Assembly (NCBI GenBank): GCA_015654965.1
Contig: JAATGD010000396.1
Coordinates: 1-9,601, forward strand
Direction of reading: 5' to 3'
Origin: Hyphomicrobiales bacterium
GTDB taxonomy: Bacteria; Pseudomonadota; Alphaproteobacteria; Rhizobiales; Rhizobiaceae
Length of the DNA: 9,601 nucleotides
This document shows, piece by piece, positions 1-6,728 of this stretch; position 1 is the stretch's first letter; the number at the start of each line of letters is the position of its first letter. The position numbers were made by a program, and so were the translations under genes. Under the pieces are notes generated by a model, which had not been told where the DNA came from, did not search any database, and was given only the letters and a program-made list of their open reading frames with translations.

Positions 1-2
1 AA

Positions 3-236
3 GAAGGTCATGCGCAAGCAGGCCAACCGATTGTCCTTATCGAGCGCCTTTCACCGGAATGGACATTGCATCGTATCTGGCATCTGCTTTATGTCGATAT
101 GCTCAATTATGACCAGTTGGCCATTCTGGCGCAAATTCCACATCTTGCCGATGGCTGGAAACGCTATGCCTTGCGCCGCCTGGAAAACCGCAAAGTAGAA
201 GACTGGTCGTCGCGCCTGAATGGTGATCAGGCCTGA
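3..236 (+). CDS. 3' end of an unrecognised protein gene (partial)
   Basis: An open frame enters from the left edge and ends in TGA at 234-236, leaving the last 77 residues. The peptide is rich in aromatic residues and Leu (for example HRIWHLLYVDMLNYDQLA, then LADGWKRYALRRLENRKVEDW). It is probably helical, with no clear membrane segment, Cys cluster or catalytic motif. I do not recognise the family. A shorter ORF in another frame (10-198) covers the same bases but is less protein-like and ends before the gene boundary. The stop lies inside the rpoH2 coding region: the two genes converge and share 10 bp. This tight convergence supports the frame as a real gene end. The start and most of the protein lie outside the window. 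Confidence 0.6.
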   Translation, partial: EGHAQAGQPIVLIERLSPEWTLHRIWHLLYVDMLNYDQLAILAQIPHLADGWKRYALRRLENRKVEDWSSRLNGDQA

Positions 237-1153
237 TAGGCCGCCCTTTCATGCTGATCGAGCAAGGCTATTTTCAGCTTTTCCAGTGCACGGCTTTCGA
301 TCTGGCGCACGCGTTCCTTGGAAATTCCGAGCTTTTCCCCCAGAACCTCAAGCGTGATGCCGTCATCTTCAAGTCGGCGTTCGCGAATAATATGCAACTC
401 CCGCTCATTGAGTGAATGGAGTGCCGTATGAAGCCACGCATTACGTCGTTCCGTATCGATGGAATTTTCTGCAATCTCATCCTGTAACGGCGCATCATCA
501 ACCAGAAAATCCATGCGTTTCGCACCGGATTTATCATTGTTCATTGATGCGGAAAGCGAACTGTCCGAGCCTGAAAGACGGCTGTCCATCAACGCAACAT
601 CACTCTCCGAAACGCCGAGCTGACCGGATATTTCCCGATAAATATCGCTCTTGCTCAAATTCTCATCCGTTTGTGAAAGCGCGGTGCGCAATCGCCGCAG
701 ATTGAAGAACAAGGCTTTCTGTGCCGAACTCGTGCCACCGCGCACAATGGACCAGTTGCGCAAAATATAGTCCTGCATGGAGGCGCGGATCCACCATGAG
801 GCATAGGTCGAAAACCGCACATCACGTGTGGCATCAAAGCGGGCCGCAGCCTCCAGAAGACCGACATAGCCTTCCTGCATCAGATCGCTCATCGGCAATT
901 TGTACTTGCGAAACCGCCCCGCCATGGAAATGACCAGCCGCATATGCGCCCCCGTCATGCGGTTTAAAGCATCCTGATCCTTGTTTTCTTTCCAGCGCAT
1001 GGCAAGGGCGCGCTCTTCCTCCCGTTCCAGATACCGCGCTTTCATGGCGCTGCGTATCATCGATTGTGGAGAAGAAGCCGAGCCAGAATAATGCCCGATA
1101 GCAACAGAGGGAACAGAAACGGCGGAAGAATGGCTCAGCGATGTCGGGTTCAT
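227..1153 (-). CDS. rpoH2: RNA polymerase sigma factor RpoH2 (sigma-32 family)
   Basis: This is an alternative sigma factor of the heat-shock (sigma-32) family, which directs core RNA polymerase to stress promoters. With the start chosen here it has 308 residues. Region 2 spans about residues 66-136, including DLMQEGYVGLLEAAARFD and the -10-recognition stretch FSTYASWWIRASMQDYI. The RpoH box follows at about 144-155 (AQKALFFNLRRL, close to the family signature QRKLFFNLR). Region 4 with its helix-turn-helix is near the C-terminus (LGEKLGISKERVRQIE). ATG 1153 was chosen because AGGAGA lies 6 nt upstream; an upstream in-frame start at 1198 has no such site and would add 15 unlikely residues. The RpoH2 call, rather than RpoH1, rests on divergence from the canonical RpoH box and on the ECF-type promoter upstream, a trait known for rhizobial rpoH2. 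The 3' end overlaps the convergent plus-strand gene by 10 bp. Confidence 0.85.
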   Translation of the reverse strand: MNPTSLSHSSAVSVPSVAIGHYSGSASSPQSMIRSAMKARYLEREEERALAMRWKENKDQDALNRMTGAHMRLVISMAGRFRKYKLPMSDLMQEGYVGLLEAAARFDATRDVRFSTYASWWIRASMQDYILRNWSIVRGGTSSAQKALFFNLRRLRTALSQTDENLSKSDIYREISGQLGVSESDVALMDSRLSGSDSSLSASMNNDKSGAKRMDFLVDDAPLQDEIAENSIDTERRNAWLHTALHSLNERELHIIRERRLEDDGITLEVLGEKLGISKERVRQIESRALEKLKIALLDQHERAAYQA

Positions 1154-1320
1154 CTGGTTCTCCTGTTTTGGGCAAAAGCCGCAGCACATCAGGCGCAAAA
1201 CCAGTCACGCGAAGAACAAGTGAACACAGTCAAAAGCGGTTCAGAACGCCCTTTTGAGTCGCTTTGGGCACAAACAACATAGGCCACAAAACAAACCCGT
1301 TACGCACTGGTATCTCACAG

Positions 1321-1345
1321 AACGCATGAACATCTTTCAGGTTCC
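1321..1345 (-). promoter_or_regulatory. EcfG/RpoE2-type general stress promoter for rpoH2
   Basis: On the minus strand GGAAC (1345-1341) and CGTT (1324-1321) are separated by exactly 16 bases. This matches the alphaproteobacterial general-stress ECF promoter (GGAAC, N16-17, CGTT). It faces rpoH2 and lies just after the carD terminator, so it would drive rpoH2 alone with a leader of roughly 160 nt. In rhizobia, rpoH2 is a known target of this sigma factor. No convincing sigma-70 promoter was seen between it and the rpoH2 start. Dependence on the ECF sigma here is inferred. Confidence 0.75.
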
Positions 1346-1380
1346 CTCTTGACTGTTCTGGTCACGATAAAACAGACAAA

Positions 1381-1407
1381 GAAAAAGCCCGGCTCAAACC
1401 GGGCTTT
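1381..1407 (-). terminator. Rho-independent terminator after carD
   Basis: The stem AAAGCCCGG / CCGGGCTTT (1384-1392 with 1399-1407) is a perfect 9-bp pairing around a 6-nt loop. On the minus strand a T-rich run (TTTTTCTTTG) follows. It sits 63 nt beyond the carD stop and before the rpoH2 promoter, which insulates rpoH2 from carD transcription. The rest of the 316-base gap at 1154-1469 holds the ECF promoter and the rpoH2 leader. Confidence 0.88.
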
Positions 1408-1469
1408 CAATCTTGCGGAAAACAGAAGGTCAGTTTTCCGGCAATAATCCAGATGAAATACGATGAAAC

Positions 1470-2048
1470 TTATGCAGCTTCGACTTCATCATCCTCGACA
1501 TCGACTTCAGCATCGGCCTTGCCGCGCTTGGGGCCTTTGGCGAGATTGACTTCGATCAGGCGGACAGCCTCCGTTTCCGACAATTTGTTGACGGCTGCGA
1601 TTTCGCGAGCCATGCGGTCAAGCGCTGCTTCATAAAGCTGGCGTTCGGAATAGGACTGTTCCGGCTGATTGTCTGCGCGGAAAAGATCGCGCACGACTTC
1701 GGAGATCGAAATCAGGTCGCCGGAATTGATCTTCGCATCATATTCCTGCGCGCGGCGCGACCACATAGTGCGTTTGACGCGCGCGCGGCCCTGCACGACC
1801 TTCAATGCGCGCTCCACATAATCCGTTTCCGACAATTTGCGCATGCCGATGCTGGTTGCCTTGGCTACCGGCACTTTAAGACGCATTTTATCCTTTTCAA
1901 AATCGATCACGAAAAGTTCAAGCTTGTGGCCAGCCACTTCCTGCTCTTCGATCGCAACGATCTGACCAACGCCATGAGCCGGATACACAATGGCTTCACC
2001 GGTCTTGAAACCACCGCGAACTGCGGATTTCTTCTGCTGGGATGACAT
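1470..2048 (-). CDS. carD: CarD/CdnL-family transcriptional regulator
   Basis: CarD/CdnL proteins bind the RNA polymerase beta subunit and stabilise open complexes, notably at rRNA and growth-related promoters; they act without sequence-specific DNA recognition of their own. The 192-residue product has the RNA polymerase-interacting domain at about residues 14-70, with the hallmark AIVYPAHGVGQI followed by a beta-rich stretch (LELFVIDFEKDKMRLKVP). The helical C-terminal domain includes the conserved VVQGRARVKRTMWSRRAQEY and an acidic end (VDVEDDEVEAA). ATG 2048 was chosen because homologous domains begin shortly after it and AGGGAG lies 11 nt upstream. The frame stays open to 2096, and a TTG at 2054 is possible but sits too close to the ribosome-binding site. 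It appears monocistronic, with a strong terminator downstream and a 450-base gap upstream. Confidence 0.9.
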   Translation of the reverse strand: MSSQQKKSAVRGGFKTGEAIVYPAHGVGQIVAIEEQEVAGHKLELFVIDFEKDKMRLKVPVAKATSIGMRKLSETDYVERALKVVQGRARVKRTMWSRRAQEYDAKINSGDLISISEVVRDLFRADNQPEQSYSERQLYEAALDRMAREIAAVNKLSETEAVRLIEVNLAKGPKRGKADAEVDVEDDEVEAA

Positions 2049-2072
2049 ACGCTTCAATACTCCCTGTTGTGC

Positions 2073-2185
2073 CCGGCGCGACCCGCCGGTTGACACATGT
2101 TATTCGTCCGCGCTCCATCGAAAGCGCGAAAGCTGTTGTCGGCATTGAACTGAAAGCGTTTTCTGACGGCAGATTTCTTCTGCCG
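2073..2185 (-). other. Two hairpins in the presumed carD leader
   Basis: A GC-rich hairpin (CCGGCG / CGCCGG, 2073-2078 with 2084-2089, 5-nt loop) lies directly upstream of the carD ribosome-binding site. A second one (CGGCAGA / TCTGCCG, 2167-2173 with 2179-2185, 5-nt loop) lies about 80 nt further upstream. Neither is followed by a T-run, so they are not intrinsic terminators. Short frames crossing this region on both strands look like noise. A role in carD translation is possible, but only the pairing is seen. Confidence 0.4.
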
Positions 2186-2373
2186 GGAGATGCGAGAGGA
2201 AAACGGATTATCGGATACAAATACCAAGCTGAGAAAGAGATATCTATTCAGACAAGGCGCATAAAACCGCAATCATCCATCCCGCGCCGATTAGCCCGGT
2301 AAAAAAATCAACCTTTCTGAGATTAACGCATTTGCGCCACGATTTGACGTCCAGCCACCGAAATTATTAAAGC

Positions 2374-2402
2374 AAGGTAGCACATTAACGCGAAAGAATC
2401 AA
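2374..2402 (-). promoter_or_regulatory. Possible sigma-70 promoter for carD
   Basis: On the minus strand TTGATT (2402-2397) and TACCTT (2379-2374) are separated by 17 bases, a reasonable housekeeping promoter. A GANTC site (GAATC, 2396-2400) overlaps the -35 hexamer. It would give a leader of over 300 nt before the carD ATG, which is long; a closer promoter may have been missed. Together with the stem-loop at 2407-2484 and the leader hairpins, this is all I can see in the 450-base gap at 2049-2498. Confidence 0.35.
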
Positions 2403-2406
2403 CAAA

Positions 2407-2484
2407 TTGCCAAAATACGTCGTCCAGACGTCTTGAAGCCTTGATTCCAGTCGCCTTTGAGACGTTCAGATCGCATTTTGGCAA
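2407..2484. repeat. Large imperfect stem-loop between fdxA and carD
   Basis: The arms TTGCCAAAAT (2407-2416) and ATTTTGGCAA (2475-2484) are perfect 10-bp complements. Nested inside, ACGTCTTGAAG (2428-2438) pairs with CTTTGAGACGT (2455-2465) through nine Watson-Crick pairs and two G-U pairs when read as plus-strand RNA. The 3' arm also forms a local palindrome, TTTTGGC-AA-GCCAAAA (2476-2491), 8 bases beyond the fdxA stop. No T-run follows on the minus strand, so a simple terminator is unlikely. It could be a dispersed palindromic element or the 3' end of the fdxA message. Confidence 0.5.
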
Positions 2485-2498
2485 GCCAAAAACACGCT

Positions 2499-2834
2499 TT
2501 AATCGCCGCTTCCCGGTTCAGGCGAAAAATATTGTAGCTTCTCTGGAACGCCATCCATTTCCTTGGCTTCCGGCAACTCGTCTTTTTTGGCGGTGAGATT
2601 GGGCCATTTGACCGCATATTCGGCATTGAGCTCCAGCCATTTGTCGAGGCCCGGTTCGGTATCGGGGCTGATAGCCTCGGCAGGACATTCCGGCTCACAC
2701 ACACCGCAATCGATGCATTCGTCCGGATTGATGACGAGCATATTCTCGCCCTCATAGAAACAATCGACCGGACAAACTTCGACGCAGTCCGTATATTTGC
2801 AACGAATGCAATTATCGGTCACGACATAAGTCAT
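2499..2834 (-). CDS. fdxA: 7Fe ferredoxin FdxA ([3Fe-4S][4Fe-4S])
   Basis: This is a soluble cytoplasmic electron carrier of 111 residues, the usual length for this family. The N-terminal half carries both cluster motifs: Cys9, 12, 17, 21 and 25, then Cys40, 43, 46 and 50, the last followed by Pro. By comparison with Azotobacter ferredoxin I, Cys9, 17 and 50 should bind the [3Fe-4S] cluster and Cys21, 40, 43 and 46 the [4Fe-4S] cluster. The C-terminal extension (residues about 60-111, with LNAEYAVKWPNLTAKKDELPEAKEMDGVPEK) is typical of the FdxA type. ATG 2834 was chosen because AGGAG lies 8 nt upstream; the 9 extra codons of the longer frame are not expected. The redox partner cannot be told from the neighbourhood. 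It sits alone between gaps of 450 and 336 bases. Confidence 0.95.
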   Translation of the reverse strand: MTYVVTDNCIRCKYTDCVEVCPVDCFYEGENMLVINPDECIDCGVCEPECPAEAISPDTEPGLDKWLELNAEYAVKWPNLTAKKDELPEAKEMDGVPEKLQYFSPEPGSGD

Positions 2835-2898
2835 CGTCCAGCTCCTGTTGCCGTTCTCCATCCTTTGGAGACGGCTTATCTACTCTAAGCTCTGCGCC

Positions 2899-2927
2899 GA
2901 TATCTCCGTGGGACACCACGGAATATC
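2899..2927 (-). promoter_or_regulatory. Strong inverted repeat in the fdxA leader
   Basis: CCGTGG (2906-2911) pairs with CCACGG (2916-2921) around the 4-nt loop GACA. A second paired block, GATAT / ATATC (2899-2903 with 2923-2927), extends it past a small asymmetric bulge, giving 11 bp in all. It lies 65-93 nt upstream of the fdxA ATG. It may be a structured mRNA leader or the operator of a dimeric regulator. It does not match the Irr (ICE) or Fur box patterns I know. Confidence 0.45.
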
Positions 2928-2994
2928 TCGTCATAATGTTACTATGCTCGAAAAGGGTGTGGGGGCTTAGCCCATGCCTGTTATGACATTGGGT

Positions 2995-3023
2995 GAGGTA
3001 ACGATTTTAATACGCGCTGGCAA
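2995..3023 (-). promoter_or_regulatory. Weak candidate promoter for fdxA
   Basis: On the minus strand TTGCCA (3023-3018) and TACCTC (3000-2995) are separated by 17 bases. The -10 is poor, and the implied leader of about 155 nt would contain the hairpin at 2899-2927. The 336-base gap at 2835-3170 also has a distant inverted pair GTCATAA / TTATGAC (2930-2936 with 2981-2987). No terminator for the S4 gene was recognised in it. Confidence 0.22.
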
Positions 3024-3170
3024 GAGCACAAACGCCGCAATATCCCCGATCAAACCACATTGGAAATGCCGTTTCGTTCACATGGCTTTTGCTAGAAAAC
3101 TCTTTCTTTTTCAGCGCTTACAGCGCAATTTCCGCCATAGAGCCCCAAAGACTGCGGCATCACGTCCGCC

Positions 3171-3557
3171 TCATATATCGCGCAAACGATCCATATCCCG
3201 CCTCTGTTTCTTGGTTGGACGGCCTGCCCCGGCATCTCTCTGGGGCAAAAGACCTTTTTCAACAGAGGCCTGTGGGCTGGGTGGCAGGGACAGGTCTTCA
3301 TAAAGAAGCTGCGCTTCAGGTGCCGGACCGCGCCGCTCACCAAGGTCCAGAATCTTATAGACAAGAATACGCCGGTCCAGTGTGATGGTGAGCACATCGC
3401 CAAGTTTTACCTGATGCGCGGCCTGCTCGATCTTGTCGCGATTGACCCGGACCTTGCCGCCAGCGGCGAGTTTCGCCGCCAGCGATCTCGATTTGACCAC
3501 ACGCGCAAAAAACAGCCATTTATCAATCCGCTGTCTTGCCCGCGTTTCATCGGTCAT
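3171..3557 (-). CDS. RNA-binding S4-domain protein (Hsp15/HslR-like)
   Basis: This is a 128-residue protein with an N-terminal S4 RNA-binding fold at about residues 9-70 (QRIDKWLFFARVVKSRSLAAKLAAGGKVRVN, then VKLGDVLTI). A Pro-rich linker and a basic C-terminus follow (GRPTKKQRRDMDRLRD). That arrangement is typical of the Hsp15/HslR family, whose E. coli member binds the 50S subunit carrying a stalled nascent chain and recycles it. The ATG lies one base after the helicase stop, so the two are almost certainly co-transcribed and probably translationally coupled; no strong separate ribosome-binding site is seen. The gene symbol is left blank because only the domain and tail are clear. Two other frames across this stretch are shadows. 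Confidence 0.88.
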   Translation of the reverse strand: MTDETRARQRIDKWLFFARVVKSRSLAAKLAAGGKVRVNRDKIEQAAHQVKLGDVLTITLDRRILVYKILDLGERRGPAPEAQLLYEDLSLPPSPQASVEKGLLPQRDAGAGRPTKKQRRDMDRLRDI

Positions 3558-3558
3558 C

Positions 3559-6500
3559 TTATTTCTTCATCTGCTCCTTGAGCGCAAGCAGCTTGGCAAA
3601 AGGCGAATCGGGATCGATCCGGGCTGGTCTTTCCTGCTCGAAACGCTTGCCCTGTGGCGCGGAATGCTCACGCTTTGGCTGACGATCACGACCGCCATCA
3701 CGTGGCTTGCCCTTAAAGCCGTCACGCTTTGCCGGAGTATCACCATCCTGATGGCGCTTTGGCTTGTCAAAACGCTTGGCACCATTGCGCGTATTCTGCT
3801 CACCATCTTCCGGCTTGCCCTGACCACCCTGACGCGAGCGATTGGCACGACCACGATTCTGGTCCTGACGATTGCGCCCTTCAAAACGGCCCTGACGCCA
3901 CAGAAGAACCGGTTTTGGCTCCTCAGTCACAGTCTCGGATGCCTCAGTAGTCACCGGCTTTTCTTCCGAAACGGCGGCAACAGGCTCATCCGCCTTCTGT
4001 TCGGAAGGCTGCTCGACCTCTGCCACCACAGGCGCAGGCACCGGCTCCGCATCTGGAACGGCAGGTTTTTCGGCTTCCTTGGCGGCGGTGTCCTTTGCCA
4101 AGGCTTCAGCGGCAAAAGCATCGAGTTCCGCAAGTTTAGCCGTGACATCCGCCGCACTCATCGGCTCATGGCGATAACCGAGATTCTTGAGAACCTCTTC
4201 CATGTCATCAGGCGTTGCGCCCAAAATCGACATCATCGCAGGTGTGACGATGAAACGCCCGCCATCATAAGCGCCATCGGGACGCGCACCGGAACCCGGA
4301 CGCCATGCAAGGGCCGGACGGATCAGGTCGGCAAGGCGTTCCAGAATATCGATACGCACGGCACGACGACCGAGAACGCGATAGCCTGCCAAGCGATAGA
4401 AAATCGGGTTGAACGCCGGATCGACCACCACGGATGTACGGCCTGCGGCCAGAACCGTGACCACTTCGCCGTAGCCTGCCTGCTCGCGGCCATCATTCTT
4501 CAGGCCCCACAGCAGTGTAATAAGACCTGCGGGTGCCGGTTTCAAAAGCAAGGGCATGAAAACGTGATAGGCGCCAAAGCGCACGCCCAGACGGCGCAAG
4601 GCCGCACGCGAATCCTGATCTAGCCCACGCACTTCCTCGGCCACATCGCGGCGCTGAAGAATGCCAAGATTTTCGACGATCTGGAATGCAAGGCCGCGCG
4701 TCATGCCGGTCAGAGCATCGGCTGCCGCAAGATCGGTCAAAGGCTTCAATACGGTTTCGATATGATGCGCCAGAAAACGCTCGATACGAGCGGTAACCTT
4801 GTCACGCGCCGGACCTGTCAACTGCTCGTCAGCCAACAGCACGACGCGCGGCTTGAGCACCTCGTCACTCGCCACAAGCGAACCGACAACGGCCCCCACC
4901 CAGCGCAGCACACCATCCGAGGCAATCGCAAAATCACCGTTGGGTGCAGCCGAAAAGCGCTCGGCACGACGTTCAAACTCGGCGGCCAGCGCTTTTTGCG
5001 CAGCAGCCTTTACCGCCTTGGCATCCGGCCCCTCGGCCTGAACGTCGGCAGTAAAACGGAATCCTTCCAGTTGCCCGACATTGTGACCTTCAACGATCAC
5101 ATCTCCGGTCGGGCTGATTTCGGCTTCAAGCATGGCATTCTCTCTCAGGCGCCTCATAAGCACGCTTGTCCTGCGGTCTACAAAGCGTTTCGTCAACCTC
5201 TCATGCAGCGCGTCGGACAGTCTATCCTCTATTTCGCGCGTCTTTTCCTGCCAGTGTGTCGGATCGGCAAGCCATCCCGGCCTGTGCGACACAAAAGTCC
5301 AGGTACGGATTTGCGCCACACGATGCGACAGAGTGTCGATTTCCCCCTCTGTACTGTCCGCGCGGCGCACCTGTTCGCTCATATAATCTTCATCGACGCT
5401 CCCTCGGCGTACCAGATCCTGATAGATGCTGGCAATGATATCTGCATGCTGTGCCGGCGCGATCTTGCGATAATCGGGAAGCGCGCAGGCATCCCATAAC
5501 AGCTCGATACGTGCCGGGGTTGTGGCTAGGCGCACAATGTCGGCGTCTTTGGATAAATTTTCAAGCGCCTGTTGATCGACCGCCGGCAAGGCCTTGGCAA
5601 GCCCTTCAACGGGGGCTGCCGTTTCCAACGACTGCAACAGAGCCGAAACCGATGAAAAGTCGAAACGTGGTGTGCGCCATTGCAGCACTTTGACCGGATC
5701 GAAATGATGCGCTTCCACCCGTTCGACCAACTCGTCATCGAAAGGCTGCACCTGCCCCGTCACGCCAAAAGTGCCATCGCGCAGATGGCGTCCGGCACGT
5801 CCGGCAATCTGCCCGACTTCCGCCGGTGTCAGATCGCGGTGCTGATAACCATCGAATTTGCGGTTCTGCGCAAAGGCGACATGATCGACATCGAGATTAA
5901 GCCCCATGCCAATGGCATCGGTCGCCACGAGAAAATCGACATCGCCAGACTGGTAAAGCTCGACCTGCGCATTGCGAGTGCGCGGGGAAAGCGCGCCCAT
6001 GACGACCGCAGCACCCCCACGCTGGCGACGGATCAATTCGGCAATGGCATAAACCTCGTCCGCCGAAAAGGCCACGATGGCCGAGCGCTTGGGCAGGCGC
6101 GTGATCTTTTTCGACCCCGCATAGGCGAGATGTGACAGGCGCGGGCGCGTCACCACATTGATGCCGCGCAAAAGTTTTTCCAGAATGCCGCGCATGGTGG
6201 CCGCGCCCAGAAGCAGCGTCTCCTGACGTCCGCGTAGATGCAGGATGCGATCAGTAAAAATATGCCCGCGCTCGAGATCACCAGCAAGCTGCACTTCGTC
6301 AATCGCCACAAAGGCGACATCCGTGCGGCGTGGCATGGCCTCGACCGTGCAAACGGAATAACGCGCACCGGGCGGCATGATTTTTTCCTCGCCCGTGACA
6401 AGCGATACATTGGCCGCTCCCACCCGATCCACGACACGACCATAAACCTCGCGCGCCAGAAGGCGCAGCGGCAGGCCGATCATGCCACTGGAATGCGAGA

Positions 6501-6612
6501 GCATGCGCTCGATGGCCAGATGTGTCTTGCCGGTATTGGTCGGCCCCAGAACCGCGGTCACATCGCGGCCACTGAGCACCAGCGGCAAATCATGGGCAGG
6601 GAGATGGTTCAT
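3559..6612 (-). CDS. SUV3-like DExH/D-box RNA helicase with long charged tail
   Basis: This is a superfamily 2 helicase of the SUV3-like type found in alphaproteobacteria and related to the mitochondrial RNA degradosome helicase; it probably unwinds RNA for decay or ribosome work. With the start at 6612 it has 1017 residues. Visible motifs are Walker A GPTNTGKT (23-30), DEVQ (105-108), GAAT (136-139), ATDAIGMGLNLD (230-241) and QIAGRAGR (268-275). A large middle region follows. After about residue 850 the protein becomes Ala/Glu/Pro-rich, then strongly basic and rich in Arg, Gly, Gln and Asn: a disordered tail likely to bind RNA. It ends with SPFAKLLALKEQMKK. The frame extends to a GTG at 6714, but ATG 6612 fits the family, in which the Walker A follows closely after the start; ATG 6654 is the alternative. 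It lies directly upstream of the S4-domain gene. Confidence 0.9.
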   Translation of the reverse strand: MNHLPAHDLPLVLSGRDVTAVLGPTNTGKTHLAIERMLSHSSGMIGLPLRLLAREVYGRVVDRVGAANVSLVTGEEKIMPPGARYSVCTVEAMPRRTDVAFVAIDEVQLAGDLERGHIFTDRILHLRGRQETLLLGAATMRGILEKLLRGINVVTRPRLSHLAYAGSKKITRLPKRSAIVAFSADEVYAIAELIRRQRGGAAVVMGALSPRTRNAQVELYQSGDVDFLVATDAIGMGLNLDVDHVAFAQNRKFDGYQHRDLTPAEVGQIAGRAGRHLRDGTFGVTGQVQPFDDELVERVEAHHFDPVKVLQWRTPRFDFSSVSALLQSLETAAPVEGLAKALPAVDQQALENLSKDADIVRLATTPARIELLWDACALPDYRKIAPAQHADIIASIYQDLVRRGSVDEDYMSEQVRRADSTEGEIDTLSHRVAQIRTWTFVSHRPGWLADPTHWQEKTREIEDRLSDALHERLTKRFVDRRTSVLMRRLRENAMLEAEISPTGDVIVEGHNVGQLEGFRFTADVQAEGPDAKAVKAAAQKALAAEFERRAERFSAAPNGDFAIASDGVLRWVGAVVGSLVASDEVLKPRVVLLADEQLTGPARDKVTARIERFLAHHIETVLKPLTDLAAADALTGMTRGLAFQIVENLGILQRRDVAEEVRGLDQDSRAALRRLGVRFGAYHVFMPLLLKPAPAGLITLLWGLKNDGREQAGYGEVVTVLAAGRTSVVVDPAFNPIFYRLAGYRVLGRRAVRIDILERLADLIRPALAWRPGSGARPDGAYDGGRFIVTPAMMSILGATPDDMEEVLKNLGYRHEPMSAADVTAKLAELDAFAAEALAKDTAAKEAEKPAVPDAEPVPAPVVAEVEQPSEQKADEPVAAVSEEKPVTTEASETVTEEPKPVLLWRQGRFEGRNRQDQNRGRANRSRQGGQGKPEDGEQNTRNGAKRFDKPKRHQDGDTPAKRDGFKGKPRDGGRDRQPKREHSAPQGKRFEQERPARIDPDSPFAKLLALKEQMKK

Positions 6613-6652
6613 GCCAGATATAAAATTCCCGGATCGAAAGTCATGCGATAGC

Positions 6653-6686
6653 ATTATACGCGCCAAGCTGAAAGCGCTGCTGTCAA
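6653..6686 (-). promoter_or_regulatory. Candidate helicase promoter with perfect hexamers, long spacer
   Basis: On the minus strand a perfect TTGACA (6686-6681) and a perfect TATAAT (6658-6653) are present but 22 bases apart, which is longer than the usual 16-18. If the TATAAT works as a -10 element, transcription would begin near 6645. That leaves ATG 6612 as the first usable helicase start and rules out the starts at 6714 and 6654. No strong ribosome-binding site precedes any of the three starts. Confidence 0.4.
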
Positions 6687-6728
6687 GTTTTAGTCCTATC
6701 GCCTCAATTCCCACTCAGCATCACGAAT

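Noticed and set aside
2042..2302. 86-codon plus-strand frame and overlapping minus-strand frames upstream of carD
   Set aside because: Low-complexity reading across the carD leader; no ribosome-binding site and no family features.
3115..3127. GCGC-ttaca-GCGC as a terminator for the S4 gene
   Set aside because: The stem is only 4-5 bp and on the minus strand it is followed by an A-rich, not T-rich, run.
3433..4623. 396-codon plus-strand open frame opposite the helicase tail and S4 gene
   Set aside because: It is the antisense shadow of GC-rich coding sequence. It reads as Leu/Arg/His/Ile-rich text without domains, and both genes opposite have clear family motifs.
4762..5499. 245-codon plus-strand open frame inside the helicase gene
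   Set aside because: Antisense shadow: no ribosome-binding site, no recognisable domain, fully inside a well-supported gene.
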